Below, one piece after another: positions 6,425 through 11,693 of a DNA stretch of 11,693 nucleotides. The position numbers and the translations under genes are program-made. Source of the stretch: Desulfobacteraceae bacterium (lineage in GTDB: Bacteria > Desulfobacterota > DSM-4660 > Desulfatiglandales > Desulfatiglandaceae); assembly GCA_020349865.1 (NCBI GenBank), contig CP070700.1, forward strand, positions 2,745,125 through 2,756,817, given 5' to 3'. Positions within the stretch are counted from its first letter, which is position 1, and every line of letters begins with the position of its first letter. The notes under the pieces were generated by a model. The model was not told the DNA's origin. It worked only from the letters and a program-made list of their open reading frames with translations, and did no database searches.

Positions 6425-8206
6425 ATGAAAATAGATCTAACATTTTTTAAAAGCAAGGTAGCGCGACGGGTTTTCACGCTGTTCGTTCTGTGCGCACTTG
6501 TGCCCATTTCAGCGCTGGCAGTGATGTCGTTCACCCATGTGACGAAGCAGCTTGAGAGGCAAAGTCAAAAGCGACTGCATCAATCGTGCAAAGCCCTGGG
6601 TATGTCCATTTTTGAGAGATTATCGTTCCTTGAACAGCAATTAAGTATTTTCACCTGTAGCTATAAGATTATCTCCGAGGCCTCACTAAACCCCGCGCAC
6701 AAGGTATCTTTTGAAGGCACTAAAAAGATGTTCAAAGGAATGGCGCTTGTAACTGACTCTAAAGGATGTCTCCAATTATTTGGCGACATTAAAATTCCAA
6801 ATGGGCTATCTGAAGAAGAGAAACATCACCTTAGATCTGGCAAGCTAATTATTCTGACCTGCCCCGCTAAAGACAATCGTTTGAATGTATATATGTTGAT
6901 TGCAGCCGACCCCCGGGACCGAAGCGAGGGAACCATGTATGCAGAAATAGATCCCATGTACCTCTGGGGCCTGACTGAATACAATACACTTCCCAGTATG
7001 ACCGAACTTTGTGTTTTAGATCAGTCAAAACGTGTTATCTTCACTACGCTTCCCCTCTCCTCATCATTTAACAAAAAATTAGCGCCTGAATTAAATCGCT
7101 CTTCCTTGGGCCAGTTCGAATGGAAATTTAAGGAAAAAGGATATCTGGCGAGCTTTTGGTCTGTTCCCTTGAAATTTAAATTTTTTCATTCGAAATGGAT
7201 AATAGTCATGAGCACATCAAAGGCCGACATCTTATCACCAATGGTCAATTTCAAGACGGCATTTGGTTTCGTACTTCTCTTGACTTTTTTGGTTGTAATT
7301 TTTTTGAGTACTATACAGATAAGAAGATCCATGAGACCTATCGAATTACTGCGGAACGCTACTCAAAAGATTGCTCAGGGGGTCTTTGACCACAGAGTGA
7401 TAATAAAAAGTGGAGACGAGTTCGAAAGCTTAGGTAAAGCTTTCAATCAAATGAGTAAGAAAATTAAAGAGGGGCAAGCATTATTGGTGCAGGCAGCAAA
7501 ACTAAGTGCGATAGGCCAGATGGCTGCTGGCATAATACATGAGGTAAAACAACCATTGACCGCGATTTACGCTCTTTTGGAGCTGTCTCTGATGGAGGAA
7601 AAACCTGGTAAGACTAAGGAGCGTCTTGAATCCATACTAGGGCAGGTGCAAAGGCTTAATAATATGCTTCAGAGGTTTAAATCATTCTCATACATGTCTG
7701 AAGAAAAAATGGAACGCCTTTCCTTGTTCAAGGTTATAGTTCAGATGCATGAGTTATTTGACCATCAGTTTCAAATAAACCAAATTCAATGTCAGGTTGA
7801 AGGCAATGAAAATCTGCCAGATATTTTGGGAGATAGACAAGGGCTTCAACAAGTCTTTTCGAATTTGTTTATAAATGCTGTGGATGCATTGGGAGATAGA
7901 AATGACGGTCAGCGCATTATTAATATTAGGACCTATTCATCTGATGGCAAAGTTTCCGTAGAAGTCCAGGACAACGGTTGCGGCATTCCTGAGGAAATCC
8001 AAGAGCGTATTTTTGACCCGTTTTTTACAACCAAAGATGAAGACAAAGGTACCGGCTTAGGTATGGCTATTATTGAATCAATACTGCATAAACATCAGGC
8101 AAGGATAGAAGTTGAAAGTGAGGTTGGAGCTGGAACCAGGATTACATTAGTTTTCTCTGCTTTTGCACAAGAAGCCACCCAACCACCAACAGAGATGGTG
8201 GCTTAA
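6425..8206 (+). CDS. Membrane sensor histidine kinase (HAMP-HisKA-HATPase)
   Basis: This 593-residue sensor kinase autophosphorylates on His and would pass the phosphate to an unseen response regulator. In order: transmembrane helix about 16-35; an extracytoplasmic domain of about 240 residues with five Cys (55, 78, 115, 146, 196), possibly Cache-like; transmembrane helix about 278-297; HAMP about 298-350; H-box [16 protein letters not shown] with His372; N-box [14 protein letters not shown] with Asn484; G1 [10 protein letters not shown]-box FDPFFTTK; G2 GTGLGMAI. All catalytic motifs look intact. The ATG at 6425 precedes a natural basic N-terminus ([15 protein letters not shown]); a TTG at 6407, overlapping the pseudopilin stop, would add six residues. 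Neither has a good ribosome site, which fits translational coupling to the pseudopilin. No regulator gene is adjacent. A hairpin spans the stop codon. Confidence 0.93.
   Translation: MKIDLTFFKSKVARRVFTLFVLCALVPISALAVMSFTHVTKQLERQSQKRLHQSCKALGMSIFERLSFLEQQLSIFTCSYKIISEASLNPAHKVSFEGTKKMFKGMALVTDSKGCLQLFGDIKIPNGLSEEEKHHLRSGKLIILTCPAKDNRLNVYMLIAADPRDRSEGTMYAEIDPMYLWGLTEYNTLPSMTELCVLDQSKRVIFTTLPLSSSFNKKLAPELNRSSLGQFEWKFKEKGYLASFWSVPLKFKFFHSKWIIVMSTSKADILSPMVNFKTAFGFVLLLTFLVVIFLSTIQIRRSMRPIELLRNATQKIAQGVFDHRVIIKSGDEFESLGKAFNQMSKKIKEGQALLVQAAKLSAIGQMAAGIIHEVKQPLTAIYALLELSLMEEKPGKTKERLESILGQVQRLNNMLQRFKSFSYMSEEKMERLSLFKVIVQMHELFDHQFQINQIQCQVEGNENLPDILGDRQGLQQVFSNLFINAVDALGDRNDGQRIINIRTYSSDGKVSVEVQDNGCGIPEEIQERIFDPFFTTKDEDKGTGLGMAIIESILHKHQARIEVESEVGAGTRITLVFSAFAQEATQPPTEMVA
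8172..8204. repeat. Hairpin at the end of the kinase gene
   Basis: AAGCCACC (8172-8179) and GGTGGCTT (8197-8204) are exact complements around a 17-base loop. The right arm reaches the first T of the kinase stop codon region. No T-run follows on either strand. It could stall ribosomes or RNA polymerase, or protect the message, between kinase and lipoprotein. Confidence 0.45.
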
Positions 8207-8268
8207 GGTGCTTAATGCATTCAGAAAGGAATTATTTGCGCAGAAACAATAAATTGAGGCCGAGAAGC

Positions 8269-8655
8269 ATGAAGATAAAAACCACCTTTCTGGCATTCGC
8301 TCTTTTGACATCGTTTTCGGCATGTCAGTCAAAGGAAAACAGCACTGTTCCGGATGAGTTAACGGGAGTGTGGAAAACCTCTGTTTTGAAATATGAAAAT
8401 TGCTTTTTCGAGTTGAACAAACACATAATTATTTTCGCAAATGGAAATCTTTTAGAAAATAGAGATATCAACTTTATCTCAAAGATTGAGAGAACTTCTA
8501 AGGAAGGCCAGATTCTATACAGCATTTATTACGAGAATTTGGAAGACAAAAATTTCAAGTTCTCTTTCTATTATGATCCATCGAACGGTGGCGTAATAAG
8601 ATTTAAGAATCAGGAAAAAATTGAATGGAGGAAAGTTCTTAAATTAGACATATAG
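8269..8655 (+). CDS. Small putative lipoprotein of unknown function
   Basis: I do not recognise this 128-residue protein. It starts MKIKTTFLAFALLTSFSAC, a lipoprotein signal peptide with Phe-Ser-Ala before Cys19 (a slightly unusual lipobox because of the Phe), so it should be lipid-anchored in the envelope. The mature part begins with a polar linker and then ELTGVWKTSVLKYENCFFEL; the opening LTGVWK and the alternating hydrophobic pattern that follows suggest a small beta-barrel or lipocalin-like fold, but this is only an impression. I chose ATG 8269, which has GAGG at 8256-8259 and directly begins the signal peptide. An in-frame ATG at 8215 with AAGGTG upstream would add 18 mostly basic residues. 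It follows the kinase by 62 bases on the same strand and may share its transcript. It is AT-rich like the kinase. Confidence 0.7.
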   Translation: MKIKTTFLAFALLTSFSACQSKENSTVPDELTGVWKTSVLKYENCFFELNKHIIIFANGNLLENRDINFISKIERTSKEGQILYSIYYENLEDKNFKFSFYYDPSNGGVIRFKNQEKIEWRKVLKLDI

Positions 8656-8669
8656 TAATTACAATCGGT

Positions 8670-8728
8670 TGCAGCTATACTTACCAGCCCGTAACGTGAG
8701 CTTCTTCGCCTTGCTCCGACAAGCTGCA
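8670..8728. terminator. Nested inverted repeat between convergent genes
   Basis: TGCAGCT (8670-8676) pairs with AGCTGCA (8722-8728), and within it GAGC (about 8699-8702) pairs with GCTC (about 8714-8717). It occupies the 97-base gap between the convergent lipoprotein and rubrerythrin-like genes. There is no T-run, so it would not be a classical intrinsic terminator, but the position suits a shared transcript-end structure. Confidence 0.35.
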
Positions 8729-8752
8729 GGGAATTAACAAGTTTAAGTGCTC

Positions 8753-9265
8753 TTACATAGGAACAAAGTTGTTTGCCTGAAAGTACTCCTCTTTGAGCAT
8801 GTCCAGTTGTCTTTCAAAGGCATGGTAATGGTCCTGTTCCCAATCAGCCAATTCGTTATAGAACTGCTTCACATCTTCATTGTCAGCCCTTTCGGCACTT
8901 GACCGGTAATGTCTCATAGCATCTAATTCCAGTTTCATGCCGATTGTCAGGGCACTCACTTCAAAATGGCTGTCCTTGATCCTTCTCTTTATTTCATCGC
9001 TGAAGATAGGGCTTTTTGCAGGCATGTGATCCTTTTTGGCCAGTTTCTTCGTAAAATCATACCCGCCCTTTTCCAGGACAGATTCATACTGATGTCTCAG
9101 GTAATTAAAATGGCCCATCTCTTCCTCAGCCATGCGTGAAAAAGTCTCTTTTCCCATTGGGTCACTGGTGGTTTTGGCTGCATTCTTATAAAACTCATGC
9201 CCGGTTAGCTCTGCCTCAATGGCTGTCTTTAATCCTGCCAAAATCTCCTCAGTCTCTTTATTCAT
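8753..9265 (-). CDS. Rubrerythrin-like di-iron (ferritin-like) protein without rubredoxin domain
   Basis: This 170-residue four-helix-bundle protein has the two half-sites of a rubrerythrin di-iron centre: Glu19 (seven residues before FY), Glu49-x-x-His52 in EEEMGHF, Glu113 (seven residues before Tyr120), and Glu143-x-x-His146 in WEQDHYH. Rubrerythrins reduce hydrogen peroxide in anaerobes, taking electrons through a C-terminal rubredoxin domain. Here that domain with its CxxC pairs is absent; the protein ends at NNFVPM, so electrons would have to come from another protein, or it may serve in iron binding. All six expected ligands are present. A strong purine-rich ribosome site (AAGGAGAGG) lies just upstream of the ATG. 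Catalase lies upstream on the same strand, 235 bases away, making a probable oxygen-defence cluster, though the hairpins between them argue for separate transcripts. Confidence 0.9.
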   Translation of the reverse strand: MNKETEEILAGLKTAIEAELTGHEFYKNAAKTTSDPMGKETFSRMAEEEMGHFNYLRHQYESVLEKGGYDFTKKLAKKDHMPAKSPIFSDEIKRRIKDSHFEVSALTIGMKLELDAMRHYRSSAERADNEDVKQFYNELADWEQDHYHAFERQLDMLKEEYFQANNFVPM

Positions 9266-9402
9266 TTTCCTCTCCTTTCCTTAGTGAATCTGTCAATCCC
9301 AACGGTCTTCGGTTGTGACTAATGAGCCTGATTGATGAATTTCTCTTCTTTCGCCGGAAATTCCCAAAATGCTGATAATGGATATTTTCTTGACGATTTG
9401 GA

Positions 9403-9424
9403 GATACCTCGCTTCGTAGGTAAC
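9403..9424. repeat. Small hairpin between catalase and rubrerythrin-like genes
   Basis: TACCT (9405-9409) pairs with AGGTA (9418-9422) around CGCTTCGT, and the pairing can extend by a base or two with a mismatch. It lies 26 bases from the stronger hairpin that follows and may belong to the same extragenic element. Confidence 0.35.
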
Positions 9425-9448
9425 CGGCATCTTTCATTGTTAGATTCT

Positions 9449-9482
9449 CACCGTGACGCCGGGCGATTCCGGTGTCACGGTG
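9449..9482. repeat. Strong 14-pair extragenic hairpin after the catalase gene
   Basis: CACCGTGACGCCGG (9449-9462) pairs with CCGGTGTCACGGTG (9469-9482) at all 14 positions, with one G-T wobble, around the 6-base loop GCGATT. On the catalase strand it begins 18 bases after the stop codon. No T-run follows on either side, so it is not a standard intrinsic terminator. It could be a Rho-independent block of a different type, a 3'-end stabiliser, or a copy of a dispersed palindromic repeat. Confidence 0.7.
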
Positions 9483-9500
9483 GGCAAGGTATTGTTTCGT

Positions 9501-11036
9501 CTAAGCGTATGTTCCTTCCCCGGTCGCCTTGGCCCGTTCGTCCTGGGACATCTCTGCCAGACGCTCTACCTCTTTCACGTTCAACTCAAGGCCCTCTGCC
9601 ACGCGGCGGCCGTAATCGGGGTCGGCTTTGAAAAAGATAGCTGTCTGTCGTAACTGGATGCGCTTCTGTGCGCCTGAGAGATGGTCCGCAATATTACCTA
9701 CCAAATTTTCGCGGTCCTGATCGGTCATGACGTCGCGATACAAATTACCGGCCTGCACGAAATCATCGTTGGGATAGTAATAAGGATGACGGGCTGCATG
9801 CCCGCTGACCTCAAAGGGCGGCTCGCTTGCTGTCGGATCCGGTCCCGGTCCACCAAAGCTATTGGGCCCGTAATTGGGTCCACTACCTCCGTTGGCGTCA
9901 ACGCGCATGAAGCCGTCACGCTGGTAGCTGTTCTCAGGCGCGTTCTTGGGCGCATTCACAGGAATCAGGTGGTAGTTGGGCCCTAATCGATGAATATGGG
10001 TGTCATGATAGGAGAAAAGTCTGGCCTGGAGCATCTTATCTGGCGAGGCGGCGATACCTGGTACTAGGTTCCCCGGAGAGAAGGCGGCCTGCTCCACCTC
10101 TGCAAAGTAATTGACCGGGTTGCGGTTCAATACCAACGTGCCGATTTTTATGGGCGGAACTTCACCATGGGGCCAGACCTTGCTGATATCAAAGATGTCC
10201 CAGCGGAAATCCTTGGCCTGTTCCGGTCTCAGGATCTGCATCTCAAGCGTCCAGGACGGGTAATCACCTCGCTCGATGGCTTCATAGAGGTCTCGGGTTG
10301 CGTGATTAGGATCCTCACCAGAAATGCGCATGGCCTCTTTTCGCGTCAGATTCTTTATGCCTTGATCGGTTTTGAAATGATACTGTACCCAGAAGTAATC
10401 GCCCTGGTCGTTGTACCACTTGAAGGTGTGGCTGGAGTAGCCGTTCATGTGGCGGTAACTGGCAGGCGTGCCCCGGTCAGAGAACAGGATAGTGACTTGG
10501 TGTATTGATTCCGGTGTGAGGGAAAGGAAATCCCAGAACATGTCAGGGTGCGGACAGTTGGTGGCCGGGTGACGTTTCTGGGTATGGATGAAGTCAGGGA
10601 ACTTGAGTGGATCGCGAATGAAAAACACGGGGGTATTGTTCCCCGCCAAGTCGTAGTTCCCCTCTTCGGTGTAAAACTTCACAGCAAATCCGCGGGGGTC
10701 ACGCGCGGCATCGGCCGAGCCTCTTTCGCCGCCCACGGTGGAAAAGCGCGCGAAGACCTCGGTGCGTTTGCCGATTTCTGAAAGGAACTTGGCCTTGGTG
10801 TACTCGGTCACATCGGCGGTCACTTTAAAATAACCGCCCGCGCCCGCGCCCTTGGCGTGTACTACGCGTTCGGGAATGCGCTCGCGGTCGAAGTGGGCCA
10901 GCTTCTCCAAAAGGTGAACATCCTGCATAAGGACCGGTCCGCGCTCGCCGGCTGTTTGGCTGTTTTGGTCGTCACCTACCGGAATTCCAAAGGCTGTGGT
11001 TAACGTTTTGGTTGCTTCCTTTTTTGTCTCACCCAT
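9501..11036 (-). CDS. Monofunctional haem catalase (KatA type, small subunit)
   Basis: This 511-residue catalase splits hydrogen peroxide into water and oxygen. Distal His60 is in [10 protein letters not shown], the catalytic Asn133 in [12 protein letters not shown], and the haem-ligand Tyr343 in [14 protein letters not shown]. Other family blocks are [28 protein letters not shown] and [14 protein letters not shown]. The length fits small-subunit catalases, with no extra C-terminal flavodoxin-like domain. I start it at 11036 because AAAGGAGG lies eight bases upstream; the frame is open 16 codons further and an ATG two codons earlier is too close to the ribosome site. GC content is plainly higher than in adjacent genes: one 60-base line near 10700 has about 41 G/C against about 22 in a typical kinase line. 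This suggests a different origin. A dyad overlaps its likely promoter, and the SDR gene diverges from it. Confidence 0.97.
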   Translation of the reverse strand: MGETKKEATKTLTTAFGIPVGDDQNSQTAGERGPVLMQDVHLLEKLAHFDRERIPERVVHAKGAGAGGYFKVTADVTEYTKAKFLSEIGKRTEVFARFSTVGGERGSADAARDPRGFAVKFYTEEGNYDLAGNNTPVFFIRDPLKFPDFIHTQKRHPATNCPHPDMFWDFLSLTPESIHQVTILFSDRGTPASYRHMNGYSSHTFKWYNDQGDYFWVQYHFKTDQGIKNLTRKEAMRISGEDPNHATRDLYEAIERGDYPSWTLEMQILRPEQAKDFRWDIFDISKVWPHGEVPPIKIGTLVLNRNPVNYFAEVEQAAFSPGNLVPGIAASPDKMLQARLFSYHDTHIHRLGPNYHLIPVNAPKNAPENSYQRDGFMRVDANGGSGPNYGPNSFGGPGPDPTASEPPFEVSGHAARHPYYYPNDDFVQAGNLYRDVMTDQDRENLVGNIADHLSGAQKRIQLRQTAIFFKADPDYGRRVAEGLELNVKEVERLAEMSQDERAKATGEGTYA

Positions 11037-11082
11037 TTTCATTTCCTCCTTTCTTATTTTACTTTTGATTTCACCATCCAAC

Positions 11083-11130
11083 ACTTCTAAAGTTATATAA
11101 AATTGTGCGACGAAAGGACTTCTAAGTCAA
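11083..11130 (-). promoter_or_regulatory. Candidate catalase promoter and operator
   Basis: On the minus strand TTGACT (complement 11125-11130) and CACAAT (complement 11102-11107) are 17 bases apart, matching sigma-70 hexamers at 5 of 6 and 4 of 6. A perfect dyad GACTTCTAAGTC (11117-11128) overlaps the -35. A related dyad, ACTT-CTA-AAGT (11083-11093), lies just past the -10, and the two share the direct repeat ACTTCTAA 35 bases apart. This arrangement suits a repressor or redox regulator; neither dyad closely matches the Fur/PerR or OxyR patterns I know. Confidence 0.4.
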
Positions 11131-11244
11131 GAAAAACCGTTTCCGGAGATCTGTCGGAATCGGCAAATTTAGCCTAATAAAAGGAAAGTTATTCGCAGCC
11201 AGGAACCTTAGCGCATACCATTTCAATGCTGACAATCTTTTCCT

Positions 11245-11273
11245 TTGAATTTATTCCTGGTTTTCTTTACCTT
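11245..11273 (+). promoter_or_regulatory. Weak candidate promoter of the SDR gene
   Basis: TTGAAT (11245-11250) and TACCTT (11268-11273) are separated by 17 bases. The -35 match is fair and the -10 is poor (3 of 6). Position, 33 bases before the start codon, is reasonable. Confidence 0.22.
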
Positions 11274-11305
11274 AGAGTGACAATCGGAATGAACAGGAGG
11301 TGTTC

Positions 11306-11693
11306 ATGGAAAAATATTCTTTTTCCGGTAAAAACGTTATGTTAACGGGTGCCAGCGGTGGGTTGGGCTCTGCGTTGGTAAGAGATCTGGCCAAAATGGG
11401 TGCAAACCTTGTGGTTGTTTCAAGGTCGATAAAGGCGTTGAATGAGCTTATCTCTAAGCTCCCTGAAACAACCCGCGCCGTGCCCATTACTGCCGACTTA
11501 TCAATTCCAGGTGAAGCTGAAATCCTTTCCAAAAATGCATTAGAGGCCTTTGGCTACATCGATGCGCTCTTTAATATCGCCGGTATCGGGTATTTTGCTC
11601 TGATGGAGGAGGCCACAGAAAAAAACCTCCGTCACCTTTTCGAAGTCAATACCTTTTCGCCCTTGGCCTTGATTAAGTCCCTTCTGCCCCAGA
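11306..11693 (+). CDS. Short-chain dehydrogenase/reductase (3' partial)
   Basis: The first 129 residues of a classical SDR enzyme are present; the gene runs off the right edge with no stop. The nucleotide-binding motif TGASGGLG lies at residues 14-21, Asp64 in TADL would contact the adenine ring, NIAG (the NxAG motif) is at 90-93 and Asn115 in FEVNTF is the usual structural and catalytic Asn. The catalytic Ser and YxxxK lie beyond the window. Arg40 after the second strand (VVVSR) hints at NADP(H) preference. SDRs reduce or oxidise many alcohols, ketones and acyl chains, so the substrate cannot be named. AGGAGG at 11295-11300, five bases before the ATG, fixes the start. It diverges from the catalase gene, with about 270 bases between the two start codons. 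Confidence 0.92.
   Translation, partial: MEKYSFSGKNVMLTGASGGLGSALVRDLAKMGANLVVVSRSIKALNELISKLPETTRAVPITADLSIPGEAEILSKNALEAFGYIDALFNIAGIGYFALMEEATEKNLRHLFEVNTFSPLALIKSLLPQ

Noticed and set aside
8661..8745. Integron attC-like site, suggested by the long imperfect palindrome between convergent genes
   Set aside because: The R and L box core motifs are not present, and no integrase or cassette order is in view.
9332..9631. 99-residue plus-strand frame and others opposite the catalase gene
   Set aside because: They lie antisense to the certain catalase gene or cross its 3' hairpin, and are explained by its GC-rich codons.
1..11693. tRNA, rRNA or CRISPR array
   Set aside because: I found no T-loop signature with matching stems, no rRNA-like sequence and no regularly spaced direct repeats.

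Overview
The window looks like a chromosomal segment of an anaerobic or microaerophilic Gram-negative bacterium, most likely one of the Desulfobacterota (former Deltaproteobacteria). The reasons are moderate-to-low GC, a glycine/arginine-tailed RRM protein beside a cold-shock protein, a GspG-type pseudopilin, a rubrerythrin-like protein and a catalase for oxygen defence, lipoprotein and Sec signals, and long non-coding gaps with gene debris. The lineage is an inference; no rRNA or tRNA gene is present to test it.

Layout. 1-846: 3' part of a C39-like peptidase with a TPR tail, running off the left edge. 847-1116: remnant of an NlpC/P60 hydrolase whose front half is gone. 1117-2079: almost 1 kb without an intact gene; it holds the frameshifted C-terminal remnant of a REP-associated (Y1-type) transposase on the minus strand and several hairpins, including a nested one ahead of the next gene. 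2080-3546: RRM RNA-binding protein, then a secreted PpiC-type prolyl isomerase. 3832-4566: exported metallo-beta-lactamase-fold protein. 4861-5061: cold-shock protein with its own promoter, long leader and a clear intrinsic terminator. 5127-5888: mostly non-coding, with tandem hairpins and a 42-residue CxHx6CxxC protein on the minus strand. 5889-8655: pseudopilin, membrane histidine kinase and small lipoprotein, in one direction and closely spaced. 8753-9265 and 9501-11036, minus strand: rubrerythrin-like protein and haem catalase, with two hairpins between them. 11306 to the right edge: start of a short-chain dehydrogenase on the plus strand, divergent from the catalase.

Functional themes are RNA chaperones (RRM, cold shock), envelope proteins (prolyl isomerase, lipoprotein, pseudopilin, sensor kinase) and oxidative-stress defence. 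The catalase gene is clearly richer in GC than its neighbours and may be a later arrival. I see no complete undescribed multi-gene system. The best leads are the small zinc-ribbon-like protein, the pseudopilin-kinase-lipoprotein unit with a cysteine-rich sensor domain, the alternative pairings ahead of the RRM gene, and the transposase remnant together with extragenic hairpins.
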